This document shows positions 9,063-17,692 of a DNA stretch of 64,000 nt, one piece after another. Both the position numbers and the translations under genes were made by a program. How positions within the stretch are numbered: the stretch's first letter is position 1; each line of letters starts with the position of its first letter. Source of the stretch: Methanobrevibacter sp. YE315 (GTDB taxonomy: Archaea; Methanobacteriota; Methanobacteria; Methanobacteriales; Methanobacteriaceae); assembly GCF_001548675.1 (NCBI RefSeq), contig NZ_CP010834.1:186001-250000 (forward strand), read 5' to 3'. Under the pieces are notes generated by a model that had not been told where the DNA came from, made no database searches, and saw only the letters and a list, made by a program, of their open reading frames with translations.

Positions 9063-9977
9063 TTAGTAAAATTCATCCATTCTTTCAAATGCTTCATCAA
9101 AACTAGGCATATTGGTTTGACAGCCTTCATGTTCAACAATAAATGATGAAACTGATGATGCAAATTTTGCAGACTCTTCAAGAGATTCTCCATTTAGGAA
9201 TCTTGATAAGAATCCTGCTCTATATGAATCTCCAGCGCCGGTTGGGTCTACTGCCTCTCTGGTTATTGCATCGATTTTTATTTTTTCTTCATTTGAATAA
9301 ATCTCACTGCCGTTTGCCCCGCAGGTTTTGACAATGATTTTTGGACCTAATCCTCTAAGGCCATCCAAGTCAACTTCGAGGGCATCCAATATCCTTTCAA
9401 TCTCATGATGATTTCCGAAAAGGATTGTGGTATTTTCAATGACTTCTCTTAATTTTTTAGTGTCATACATTCCAAGGTCTTGGCCCGGATCAAATGAGAT
9501 AAGCAAGTCTTCGTTTTTTGCCTCTTCTGAACATTTCCAATTAAAGTCAGGGTCTCCGGTAGCCAAATGGATTGCATTTGCATCTTTAATTGCAGATGTC
9601 GGAACTTTGCTTTCTGCAAACTCGCGTGCCGCACCCCAGTAGAAATAACTAATCTGGTCTTCATTGTCGTCGGTCAAGACGAATGCTGTAGGTGTTGCTT
9701 CACCCGGAACAATGATTAGTGATTCTGTGTCGATTCCCAGATTCTGCATATGTTCATAATATTCGGTTTTTTTGAAATCTCCACCAACTGCAGAAACCAA
9801 TGAAGTTTTTAATCCTAATTTTGCTCCAACACAAGCAACATTTGCAGCAGCTCCTCCATTGAAAGTTTTTAAGTTAGTAATTGGAGCTGAAAAATTTGCT
9901 TTTGGAAATTCAGGCACTCTAATAATATAATCATGAGCAGAGTGGCCAATCGCTAGTAAATCTCTGTTTTTTGCCAT
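9063..9977 (-). CDS. PfkB-family nucleoside/sugar kinase
   Basis: This 304-residue ribokinase-fold kinase has the N-terminal GGAAANVACVGAKLG motif (about residues 40-54) and the C-terminal DPTGAGDSYRAGF motif (about 243-255), which carries the catalytic Asp and anion hole. The sequence is closest in my memory to the Methanocaldococcus jannaschii nucleoside kinase MJ0406, sharing HLATGDPDFNWKC, ISFDPGQDL and VEHEGCQTNMP-like stretches. It probably phosphorylates nucleosides such as inosine, guanosine or cytidine at the 5' position. A different sugar substrate cannot be excluded. It is monocistronic and followed by AT-rich spacer. Confidence 0.85.
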   Translation of the reverse strand: MAKNRDLLAIGHSAHDYIIRVPEFPKANFSAPITNLKTFNGGAAANVACVGAKLGLKTSLVSAVGGDFKKTEYYEHMQNLGIDTESLIIVPGEATPTAFVLTDDNEDQISYFYWGAAREFAESKVPTSAIKDANAIHLATGDPDFNWKCSEEAKNEDLLISFDPGQDLGMYDTKKLREVIENTTILFGNHHEIERILDALEVDLDGLRGLGPKIIVKTCGANGSEIYSNEEKIKIDAITREAVDPTGAGDSYRAGFLSRFLNGESLEESAKFASSVSSFIVEHEGCQTNMPSFDEAFERMDEFY

Positions 9978-10144
9978 AATATCGCCTTTAAATATTTCAA
10001 TTTAATATTGTTTTTTATCATTATTTAATCTTTTGAAAATACAGCTTCATGATAAATCACAAAAAAATTTTCCCGATTGATGTAGATAATAATATATTAT
10101 CATATTATAAATCTGATTTTTCTAAGAGCATTTGAAAAGTAATT

Positions 10145-11011
10145 TCACATAGGTGCAAAACCTTGTCTTTCAAGATGGTTCTGCCCTTCGTTTGTCAGAT
10201 AAGTAATCAGTTCATTAACTTCCGGCTTGTCGTCGTTGACCTTAATCAGGCTGATAACGTGCCGTGTATCGAATTTTAAAAGTTCATTGCCTTTGAAGTA
10301 ACTGGCATTCAAAAAAGTATGCAGATTTTCAGAGTTCTTGACAAGTTTGAAGGCATCGAATTGGGAGTTCACGCTTTCTTTGAGATTGAAATCTATATCA
10401 TAATGCCTTAGACTGTTCCATGCAAGCCTTTGGGCCGATCCGGACACTTCCACAAAATCAAGACCCTCCAAATCGGAAATGCTTTCAATCTTTTTGGATT
10501 TTGGGCTTGAAACCAGAACAAGATAATCGTAGGCTATCGGAAAGAAATTTAAATCCCTTTCAAAAGCTATCAAAGGATCGTCCAGTGTCAGAATATCAAC
10601 AACACCTCTTTTTGCCAATTCAAACGCATCTTCGTCGTTGCTGCTGTAAATGTTAACGTCGAATGGCAGTTCAATACTTTCCAGAAGGCCTGTGCTGATG
10701 TGGCCTCCGACTATGTTGATGCTGGATGTCTTTTCAATCTGGATATCATATTTCCTGAATTCCTCCAGCAGGCCCAATCCTTCTTTTGTAAGTATTGTCC
10801 CATTTCCCACTTTTTCAGTAATTTTGAACCCTAATTTATCTTCGGCCTTCAATAACCTTCTGTTGAATACTGTATGTGAAATGTTAAGTTCCTTTGCCGA
10901 TTTCCTTTGGGATTTTGTTTTGGATAAGGATTCCAAGCTTTCATATAATTTATAGTCATAAATTTTCCCGTCAATGTTTAGGCTTATCAATCCCTGACTT
11001 TGAATTTTCAT
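10145..11011 (-). CDS. ModE/LysR-like HTH regulator with periplasmic-binding-protein-like sensor domain
   Basis: The 288-residue product has a winged helix-turn-helix at about residues 20-80 (SAKELNISHTVFNRRLLKAEDKLGFKITEKVG), resembling the ModE/LysR N-terminus. A two-lobed binding-protein-like domain follows from about residue 95 (INIVGGHISTGLLESI...DILTLDDPLIAFERDLNFFPIAYDYLVLVSSP). This is a one-component sensor in which the ligand, plausibly a small oxyanion or organic acid, is bound by the C-terminal domain. It is divergent from hxlB across only 58 bp, so that spacer is a likely target, and fdhD lies one gene away. Proximity to molybdoenzyme genes makes molybdate or tungstate a reasonable guess; the sequence does not prove it. 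Confidence 0.7.
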   Translation of the reverse strand: MKIQSQGLISLNIDGKIYDYKLYESLESLSKTKSQRKSAKELNISHTVFNRRLLKAEDKLGFKITEKVGNGTILTKEGLGLLEEFRKYDIQIEKTSSINIVGGHISTGLLESIELPFDVNIYSSNDEDAFELAKRGVVDILTLDDPLIAFERDLNFFPIAYDYLVLVSSPKSKKIESISDLEGLDFVEVSGSAQRLAWNSLRHYDIDFNLKESVNSQFDAFKLVKNSENLHTFLNASYFKGNELLKFDTRHVISLIKVNDDKPEVNELITYLTNEGQNHLERQGFAPM

Positions 11012-11069
11012 TAATTATATATAAAATTGTAATCATAATTAATAATATTGATTTTGGGAATTAGATAAA

Positions 11070-11660
11070 ATGGAAATAATGAAAACTTCTATTGAGGCTA
11101 TATTAGATAACATAAAAGGTGCTGAAGACTATTTGGATGAAGAGGCTATTGATAAATTTGAAAATATTATTATAGAGTCTAAAAATATTTTTGTTACAGG
11201 AGCGGGAAGATCTGGTCTTGCAGCGAAGGCATTTGCAATGAGATTGATGCATTTAGGTTTAAGTGCTTATGTTGTAGGCGAAACCATCTCTCCAGCTATT
11301 TATGAAGACGATTGTATAATCGCCATTTCAGGTTCCGGTGAAACAAATACCATCGTTTCTGCCGCTAAAATAGCTAAAAATAGAGGTTCAAAAGTTATGG
11401 CTTTGACTTCATATCCTGATTCAACTTTAGGACAGTTATGTGATTGCTATATCCTTGTTAAAGGTAGGACCAAAAAAGAAGTTGATGATGAAAATTATAT
11501 AAAACGTCAAATTCATGGAAACTACACTTCATTAACCCCATTGGGTACCGCATTTGAATTGACAACATTAGTATTTTTGGATGCTATCGTTTCCGAGCTA
11601 ATGGAAAAAATGCAACAAACCGAAAGTGACTTGAAAGCAAGACACACTGTTTTAGAGTAG
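11070..11660 (+). CDS. hxlB: 6-phospho-3-hexuloisomerase
   Basis: This 196-residue protein has one SIS domain. VTGAGRSGLAAKAFAMRLMHLG (about residues 40-61) and ISGSGETNTIV (about 90-100) are the phosphosugar-binding segments, as in M. jannaschii PHI (MJ1247). It interconverts 6-phospho-3-hexulose and fructose 6-phosphate. In methanogens it works with hexulose-phosphate synthase to make ribulose 5-phosphate from fructose 6-phosphate. No hexulose-phosphate synthase gene lies nearby. ATG 11070 is used; a second ATG at 11079 is possible. A TATA-like ATATATAAAA at about 11016-11025 fits the promoter. The gene ends one base before the convergent fdhD stop. Confidence 0.9.
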   Translation: MEIMKTSIEAILDNIKGAEDYLDEEAIDKFENIIIESKNIFVTGAGRSGLAAKAFAMRLMHLGLSAYVVGETISPAIYEDDCIIAISGSGETNTIVSAAKIAKNRGSKVMALTSYPDSTLGQLCDCYILVKGRTKKEVDDENYIKRQIHGNYTSLTPLGTAFELTTLVFLDAIVSELMEKMQQTESDLKARHTVLE

Positions 11661-11661
11661 T

Positions 11662-12411
11662 TTAGTCAAAAATTACTCTATTTTGATTATTATAGATATT
11701 ACAGCGTTGGCCTCTTAGGAATCCGACGAGAGTAATATTTCCTTTTTTTGCAATATTGTATCCTGAATTAGCGGGAGCTGCGTTTGATGCCAAGATTGGA
11801 ACGCCGGCTCTTGTCATTTTTATAACCATGTCCGCAGGCATTCTTCCGCTGTAAATCACATAGGAATGGTTTAAATCGAATCCATGTATTAATCCGTATC
11901 CGATTACTTTGTCAACTGCAACATGGCGGCTCACGTCTTCCTTTACAACGAATTGGTCTTTATAGACGATTCCTGCAACGTGTGTTCCTCCGGTTGCCTG
12001 CCAGATTTCCGCATTGTCTTTGAGCTCTTCTATTCTTGCTATCAATTCTTTTACGCTTACCTGGAAATCGGACTCGACAGGATTTACCTCTTTTATTTTG
12101 CTTCTCCATCCTCCTGCAGAGTCGGAACAGAGCACGGTTTCATTTGTTCTTAAGAGTTTATCGTCAATTTCAGCGTTGATTTGAGGGCCTTCAATTTCTA
12201 TTTTTTTAATGTCCTCCATTGACTTTACCATATTTTCATTGAATAGGTATCCGACTGCAAACTCCTCAAGTGAATCTTCTATTGCAGATAGGCTACGCGA
12301 AATGCTTCCGTTGATTGTTAATGTGATTGTTTCGTCTTTCACGACATTTTCTTTTACGTCACATGCTTTTTCATTTCTATATTGAATAGCATCTATTTCT
12401 TCAATTTTCAT
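11662..12411 (-). CDS. fdhD: formate dehydrogenase accessory sulfurtransferase FdhD
   Basis: FdhD moves sulfur to the Mo/W-bisPGD cofactor of formate dehydrogenase. The 249-residue sequence has the family landmarks LEEFAVGYLFNE (about 48-59), TGGTHVAGI, KEDVSRHVAVDKVIGYG, YSGRMPADMVIKMTRAGVP and ASNAAPANSG. The loop that carries the C-x2-C pair in E. coli FdhD here reads VLCSDSAGG, with C95 and no second Cys. The methanogen enzyme may therefore relay sulfur through one Cys, or a different residue may be used. It is convergent with hxlB and lies upstream of the ABC-importer operon and the fdhC-fdhAB genes it would serve. Confidence 0.93.
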   Translation of the reverse strand: MKIEEIDAIQYRNEKACDVKENVVKDETITLTINGSISRSLSAIEDSLEEFAVGYLFNENMVKSMEDIKKIEIEGPQINAEIDDKLLRTNETVLCSDSAGGWRSKIKEVNPVESDFQVSVKELIARIEELKDNAEIWQATGGTHVAGIVYKDQFVVKEDVSRHVAVDKVIGYGLIHGFDLNHSYVIYSGRMPADMVIKMTRAGVPILASNAAPANSGYNIAKKGNITLVGFLRGQRCNIYNNQNRVIFD

Positions 12412-12685
12412 ACTTTTCCCCTATATTTAATATGTCGAGTGTTTTATTTAAGTTTATTTAAGTCAATGCTTTATTAATCAAAATACTAACGATAATTTAT
12501 TTTATTATTGTATTTTAGCAAATATAACTCATTAAAATTTGATTTAACCAATATATTTATTTTAAAATATATTTATACATTTTTATAATTGAATTAATGA
12601 TAATTAAATTATTTATTGGAAAAGTTATTTAATAACTTAGTGAATATATATTCCTATCGAAGTGATTTTTATTCGGGGGTTTATA

Positions 12686-13792
12686 ATGGAAAAGAAAATG
12701 AAGGTAATACTATTAATATTGGCTATTTTAATAGTTTTGGGTGTTGCTACCCACATATTTTTAACTCCTTCAACTGTAGAGAATTCCGGTTCTCAAAATA
12801 TAACTGATATGATTAATAGGTCTGTAGAGATACCTCAGGGGATTGGTAATGTTGTAGCCACTTCTCCTCCAATGACCACTGTGCTTTATATGATTGCGCC
12901 CGATAAGCTAAAGGCGGTTAACTTTCAATGGACAGATGAGGAACTGAAATATGTTCCAAGTCAATATGCCAATTTGCCGGTTGTTGGAGGTTGGTTTGGT
13001 ACTCAAGATGGTAGTTATGAGGAATTTATTGCTTCAGAACCGGATATTGTAATAGAATCTATTGACGAAGGAGGGGACGGAGATTTGTCCACTGTTAATG
13101 AACGTCAGGAAAAATTCGGTTCAATTCCAGTTGTCGCCGTTCGAGATACAACCAATGTTGAAAAAGTAGGAGAATCAATATTGTTCATGGGCAAGATTGT
13201 AGGCGCTGAAGATAAGGCCAATCAGCTCAATGACTTTAATAATAAATATTTGGACATGGTGCATGATAAATCATCAAAATTATCTGATGGCGATAAAAAA
13301 ACTGTTTACTATGCATCTGGTGATGATGGACTTCAAACAAGTCCTTCCGGTTCATCACATGGGCAATTGATTGATTTGGTTGGTGCAAAAAACGCCGCTG
13401 ATTCATTAAATCAGGGCAATACAACAAGCAGCATACAAGTTTCAATAGAACAGGTAATGAGTTGGAATCCTGATGTAATCATCACTACTGACCCTGAATT
13501 CTATGCAGGAGTGTATAATGATTCAAATTGGGCCCATATTAAAGCGGTTCAAAATAAGGAAGTTTATCTCTCACCGCAATCTCCATTCAAATGGTTTGAT
13601 AGGCCGGTAGGAGCCAACATGATTATCGGTGTTCCATGGACTGCAAAAGTCATTTACCCTGACGATTATAAGGATATCAACATGGTGGGCACGGTTAAGG
13701 AATTTTACAGTAATTTCTATCATTTTGATTTAAGCGATGATCAAGCGAAAGAAATTTTGATAGGTTCAGGAATGAAGGAATCTAATTTATAG
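12686..13792 (+). CDS. FecCD-type ABC importer, substrate-binding protein (PF01497)
   Basis: The 368-residue product starts at ATG 12686, after GGGGGT. It has a single N-terminal hydrophobic segment (about residues 5-25), probably an uncleaved signal anchor facing the outside. A class III binding-protein fold follows: VVATSPPMTTVLYMIAPDKLKAV, EPDIVIES, VYYASGDDGLQTSP, VSIEQVMSWNPDVIITTDPEF. This family binds ferric siderophores, haem, cobalamin or, in the MolA branch, molybdate/tungstate. The permease follows 10 bases later and the ATPase overlaps it, forming an operon that continues into an FmdE-like gene. That neighbour and the molybdoenzyme surroundings favour an oxyanion, but iron chelates remain possible. 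Confidence 0.85.
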   Translation: MEKKMKVILLILAILIVLGVATHIFLTPSTVENSGSQNITDMINRSVEIPQGIGNVVATSPPMTTVLYMIAPDKLKAVNFQWTDEELKYVPSQYANLPVVGGWFGTQDGSYEEFIASEPDIVIESIDEGGDGDLSTVNERQEKFGSIPVVAVRDTTNVEKVGESILFMGKIVGAEDKANQLNDFNNKYLDMVHDKSSKLSDGDKKTVYYASGDDGLQTSPSGSSHGQLIDLVGAKNAADSLNQGNTTSSIQVSIEQVMSWNPDVIITTDPEFYAGVYNDSNWAHIKAVQNKEVYLSPQSPFKWFDRPVGANMIIGVPWTAKVIYPDDYKDINMVGTVKEFYSNFYHFDLSDDQAKEILIGSGMKESNL

Positions 13793-13802
13793 AGGAATTT
13801 CA

Positions 13803-14816
13803 ATGGATAAGGAGTCAAAGGAGATTATCAGCATTGTACTTTTAATTTTCCTCCCAATCATTTTATTTTTTGCATCATTTCTGCTTGGAAGATATCCGGT
13901 CAGTCCGATTGATGTAATAAATACGATACTATGCCCGATATTCCCGCAATTGGAAGTTTCACCAACAATAACTACAATCGTTTATGAAATAAGGCTTCCA
14001 AGGATTATTGCAGCCATTGTCGTTGGCGCTGCCTTATCCATGGCGGGGGCTGCATTTCAGAGCATTTTTAAAAACCCTCTTGTATCCCCGGATTTGCTTG
14101 GAGTATCCAACGGTGCAGGTTTTGGTGCGGCTTTAGCTATTTTAATCAGCGGAGCGGGTGTTGTAACACAGATATTTGCATTCGTTTTTGGAATAATTTC
14201 AGTTTCAATTACCTATTTGATTTCAAGGGCATACAAGGCCGGAGGAATATTGATATTGGTCCTATCAGGTGTTGCCATTTCGGCATTCTTCAACTCTCTG
14301 ATTTCAGCCATTAAGTTTATTGCAGATCCTGATGATAAACTGCCTGAAATAGTTTATTGGCTGATGGGAAGTTTGGCTTCTGTTAATTTAGACAAGTTAA
14401 TCATGATTCTGATTCCAATAATCATAGGCACAATTATATTGATGGCACTTAGGTGGCATATGAACTTGCTTGCCATGGGTGATGAAGAGGCACAGTCTTT
14501 AGGTTTAAACCCTACAAGAGTCCGATTGCTGATTATTGCAGGATGCACATTGCTCACATCAGCAGCAGTATCCATAAGTGGAATTATAGGATGGGTAGGC
14601 CTTGTTATACCTCACATGACTCGTATGATTGTAGGTCCTGATAATAGAGTTTTAATTCCCGCTTCTTTGAGTTTGGGTGCAAGTTTCTTGCTTCTGGTGG
14701 ACAATATTTCACGCGCATTGATTTCAATTGAAATTCCGATTGGAATTCTAACCGCAATAATCGGTGTTCCAATATTTTTATATTTACTTAAAAAGGGGTA
14801 TTCAGAGTGGTCGTAG
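13803..14816 (+). CDS. FecCD/BtuC-type ABC importer permease
   Basis: This 337-residue protein is strongly hydrophobic with about nine to ten membrane segments. It carries the BtuC-family hallmarks RLPRIIAAIVVGAALSMAGA (about 68-87), FKNPLVSPDLLGVSNGAGFG (about 95-114) and the C-terminal GIIGWVGLVIPHMTRMIVGPDNR, which contains the coupling helix. It would form the homodimeric channel of a type II importer with the preceding binding protein and the following ATPase. The ATPase start codon overlaps its last ten bases, indicating translational coupling. Length is typical. Confidence 0.93.
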   Translation: MDKESKEIISIVLLIFLPIILFFASFLLGRYPVSPIDVINTILCPIFPQLEVSPTITTIVYEIRLPRIIAAIVVGAALSMAGAAFQSIFKNPLVSPDLLGVSNGAGFGAALAILISGAGVVTQIFAFVFGIISVSITYLISRAYKAGGILILVLSGVAISAFFNSLISAIKFIADPDDKLPEIVYWLMGSLASVNLDKLIMILIPIIIGTIILMALRWHMNLLAMGDEEAQSLGLNPTRVRLLIIAGCTLLTSAAVSISGIIGWVGLVIPHMTRMIVGPDNRVLIPASLSLGASFLLLVDNISRALISIEIPIGILTAIIGVPIFLYLLKKGYSEWS

Positions 14817-15610
14817 ATACTAGATTATTTGAAGTTAAAAATATTTCTTTTTCATATGAAGATGAGAAAATATTCTCGGATATCAGCTTTTCTATAGATA
14901 AAGGGGATGTATTATGTATTTTAGGCCCTAATGGAACAGGCAAGACTACTTTAATCAAATGCCTCAATGGATTGCATGAGGTCGATTCGGGCGAAATATT
15001 AATCAATGGTAAAAATATCAAAAAATTATCGTTTTCTGAAATCTCAAGGCATATCGGTTATATCCCTCAGGCTCATGTGCCGTCATTTCCGTTCACTGTT
15101 TTGGATGTTGTTGTAATGGGAAGGGCGCCGTATTTAAATTTGACTTCTTCCCCTAAAAAAGAGGATATTGAAATAGCCTTGGATTCTCTTAAAACTTTAG
15201 GAATCGAGCATTTAAAGGATAAGGAATACACAAATTTAAGTGGTGGAGAAAGGCAGCTGGTATTTTTAGCAAGAGTTCTATGCCAGCAACCAGATATATT
15301 AATATTGGATGAACCTACCTCACATTTGGACTTTGGAAATCAGATTAAACTTTTGGAAATAATCGATAATTTATCAAAATCAGGACTTTCGATAATAATG
15401 TCTTCACATTTTCCGGATCATGCATTTTTGAGTTCAAATAAAGTAGCAATAATGAAAGACATGAAATTCATAGATTTCGGCAGTCCTGAAGAGGTTATAA
15501 CTGAAAAAAATTTAAAAAATGCTTATTCAATTAATGTTAAATTAATAGAATTGGACGATGAAAGAAAGGTATGTGTACCTTTAAAGACAAATTTAAAATT
15601 AGACTTGTAG
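14807..15610 (+). CDS. FecCD-type ABC importer ATP-binding protein
   Basis: The 267-residue ATPase begins at GTG 14807, overlapping the permease, with AGGGGT seven bases upstream. Walker A is GPNGTGKTT (about residues 43-51), the signature is LSGGERQLVFLARVL (about 143-157), and Walker B is ILILDEPTSHLD (about 164-175). The switch His is in MSSHFPDHAF. All catalytic residues are present, so it should hydrolyse ATP normally. It powers import through the adjacent BtuC-like permease. The FmdE-like gene begins eight bases after its stop. Confidence 0.94.
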   Translation: MVVDTRLFEVKNISFSYEDEKIFSDISFSIDKGDVLCILGPNGTGKTTLIKCLNGLHEVDSGEILINGKNIKKLSFSEISRHIGYIPQAHVPSFPFTVLDVVVMGRAPYLNLTSSPKKEDIEIALDSLKTLGIEHLKDKEYTNLSGGERQLVFLARVLCQQPDILILDEPTSHLDFGNQIKLLEIIDNLSKSGLSIIMSSHFPDHAFLSSNKVAIMKDMKFIDFGSPEEVITEKNLKNAYSINVKLIELDDERKVCVPLKTNLKLDL

Positions 15611-15618
15611 GTGATATG

Positions 15619-16188
15619 ATGGATATAAAAGATTATGACGAACAATTAAAAATGGCAGGTGAATTTCACGGAGAAATCTGTGGAGGAATAGCTATTGGAA
15701 CCAAATTGGCAATGTACGGTCTTGAATTGATGGGAATGGAGTTGAATCAAAGGCATAAAAATTTAATCGTATTTTTGGAAATTGACAGATGCATGGCCGA
15801 TGCGGTTCAGGTCGTTACCAAATGCACTATGGGTAAAAGGGCTCTCAAACAGATGTATTATGGAAAATTTGCCGTAACCTTCTATAATATGGATACGGAT
15901 GAGGCCTTAAGAATTTCCGATGCGGATGCAAACAAAAAGGAAAAAAACAAAGAAACAAGAGAAGAAATGGTTGCACGTTTCAGAAACACCCCTCCTGAAG
16001 AGCTATTCAAAGTAGAAAAGGTTAAGGTAAAATTAACTGAAGCGCAAATGCCAGGTAAACCTCACACATCCACTTTCTGTTCCGTTTGCGGTGAAAAGGT
16101 TACTGACGGCAGACATTTAATCAGGGGAGGAAGGCCAGTTTGCATCTCCTGTGCCGAAGGATCATATTATGAATTGATTGAAGATTAA
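15619..16188 (+). CDS. FmdE-domain protein with C-terminal zinc ribbon
   Basis: The product of about 189 residues has the FmdE signature GEFHGEICGGIAIGTKLAMYG at the N-terminus, with the usual His and Cys. A helical linker follows, then a C-terminal C-x2-C...C-x2-C zinc ribbon (CSVCGEKV...CISCAEG). FmdE was named from a gene co-transcribed with the molybdenum formylmethanofuran dehydrogenase, but it is not a catalytic subunit and its role is unsettled. I chose the second of two tandem ATGs (15619), because AGGTGAT abuts the first. It is the fourth gene of the importer operon, suggesting a role in handling the imported metal or in signalling its state. Confidence 0.85.
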   Translation: MDIKDYDEQLKMAGEFHGEICGGIAIGTKLAMYGLELMGMELNQRHKNLIVFLEIDRCMADAVQVVTKCTMGKRALKQMYYGKFAVTFYNMDTDEALRISDADANKKEKNKETREEMVARFRNTPPEELFKVEKVKVKLTEAQMPGKPHTSTFCSVCGEKVTDGRHLIRGGRPVCISCAEGSYYELIED

Positions 16189-16346
16189 GTAATATCATGA
16201 TTTCAAATATTAATTTAATCTTTTTATTTTCTTATTTTATTGATATTTTTAATTAATTTTTAATTTATAATATTTAATTATCTTTTTTACTTTTTTTAGC
16301 TGATTTCCATTGGGTAATTTATTTTTTAATAATTCATTACGATATG

Positions 16347-16355
16347 TTTATATAT
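16347..16355 (+). promoter_or_regulatory. TATA box of the ExbB/ExbD-like operon
   Basis: TTTATATAT sits about 50 bases before the start of the 16406 gene, in the context CGATATGTTTATAT. The identical 14-mer occurs at the ferredoxin promoter (28740-28753), hinting at shared promoter architecture. Confidence 0.6.
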
Positions 16356-16405
16356 TCATGTTGAATAATATACAATTATAAATAATAGAATGTAGTGGTT
16401 GAAAT

Positions 16406-17050
16406 ATGGATTTGATTGCAGGATACTTATTAATAATTATAATATTATTTTCGGCGAATTTGGCGCTGTTGCTTGGGGGCAATAATATTAATAATATTAG
16501 GTTATTGATGATTTCTTTAGGTTTTTCAATTGTTTCATTCGTGTTAATGAATGTCTCTATATATTTGACTCATGCTTTCTCATTTCTAATGGATTATTAT
16601 AGCTATCTGTTTTTCATCATTGCAATAGCCATTTTTGGCATAATGCTGGCTTATAGAAAATATGGTTTTAAATATCCATTCTATTTGCTTTCGATTCTAT
16701 TTGTTATTTCAACCTTATTGTTTGCATGTCAATCAAAACTAGTTTTCATTGACATGGTTTTATATTCTTTATTTGTTTTTATCATAGTATTTTGTGTTTA
16801 TAAGACAACAAAATTATTAGTTCATGCAAAACGACCATATCCGGTTATTGTTGGGGAGTATATGACTTTATTTTCAATATTGATGTTTATTTTTGCTTTT
16901 ACTTACAATTCTACTCGAGGATTGGATTACACCATGTTCACCTCGTTTTTAATTTTAACTCCGACATATCAGATAATATACATGATTATAGCCGTTGCAA
17001 TCATCATGGTCATAGGCGTGGTTTTAAATGAGAATGGAGGAAATTCATGA
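16406..17050 (+). CDS. six-to-seven-pass membrane protein of unknown function, ExbB-operon
   Basis: The 214-residue protein is almost wholly hydrophobic, with about seven predicted membrane helices and short loops (for example LIAGYLLIIIILFSANLALL at the N-terminus). I see no enzymatic motif. It resembles the uncharacterised membrane proteins that accompany MotA/TolQ-like and DUF2149 genes in methanogens, but I cannot name its family with confidence. Its stop overlaps the start of the ExbB-like gene (ATGA), so the two are translationally coupled, and the three genes 16406-17992 form one operon. It probably contributes to the same membrane complex. Confidence 0.65.
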   Translation: MDLIAGYLLIIIILFSANLALLLGGNNINNIRLLMISLGFSIVSFVLMNVSIYLTHAFSFLMDYYSYLFFIIAIAIFGIMLAYRKYGFKYPFYLLSILFVISTLLFACQSKLVFIDMVLYSLFVFIIVFCVYKTTKLLVHAKRPYPVIVGEYMTLFSILMFIFAFTYNSTRGLDYTMFTSFLILTPTYQIIYMIIAVAIIMVIGVVLNENGGNS

Positions 17051-17688
17051 TAATTCAAGGTACTGAAACACTGACTTCATTAATTCATATCCTTTCAGAA
17101 AGTCTGCTGACACCTGTTATTATTTTGCTGGTTATTTCAGTAATTATCGTTATTCTTTCTTTTGGAGGGGTCATTAATGAGTATATATCAAGAAAACCGA
17201 TTAGTTCCAAAGAATTGGAGGACTTAATAAGAAAGGTTTCTTTTTCAAATAATGTTTCTGAGATGAAAAGCGTGATTGAAAAAAGCAATCTATTTGATTA
17301 CCAGAAGGAAATTTTAGTTAGAATAGCTAATAATCATGATATTGGCAGTGATGCAAGAAAAGCATTAGCCAGTGAATTGATTTCCAGTGAAGAAACAAGA
17401 CTTATTAAAAAAACCAATAAAACAGATATCCTGATTAAAGTCGGTCCAATTTTAGGTCTTTTAGGAACTTTAATTCCATTAGGGCCTGGTCTGGCATCAT
17501 TGGGCACAGGGGATATATCTGTACTTGCGCAAGCTTTAACAATTGCTTTCGATACTACTGTCACAGGTTTATCGGTCGGTGCATTATCATACCTGATTTC
17601 TAAATATAAAAAGCAGTGGTATGAATCAGATCTGATTAATGTGGAAACTATTGCCGAAGCGGAGTTAGAGACTTTAAACAAATGGTGA
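17047..17688 (+). CDS. MotA/TolQ/ExbB proton-channel family protein
   Basis: The 213-residue product has three membrane helices (about 15-40, 133-155 and 160-185), with a cytoplasmic segment of about 90 residues between the first two. The C-terminal pair carries the family pattern VGPILGLLGTLIPLGPGL and ALTIAFDTTVTGLSVGALSYL, matching the ExbB/TolQ helices that line the proton path. In bacteria these stators couple proton flow to TonB, Tol or flagellar work. The next gene encodes an ExbD-like single-pass protein. A pseudomurein-walled archaeon has no outer membrane or TonB, so the driven process is unknown. Confidence 0.88.
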   Translation: MIIQGTETLTSLIHILSESLLTPVIILLVISVIIVILSFGGVINEYISRKPISSKELEDLIRKVSFSNNVSEMKSVIEKSNLFDYQKEILVRIANNHDIGSDARKALASELISSEETRLIKKTNKTDILIKVGPILGLLGTLIPLGPGLASLGTGDISVLAQALTIAFDTTVTGLSVGALSYLISKYKKQWYESDLINVETIAEAELETLNKW

Positions 17689-17692
17689 AATA

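Noticed and set aside
10420-10955. Plus-strand ORFs opposite the ModE-like regulator
   Set aside because: They lie inside a well-supported minus-strand gene and show no family features.
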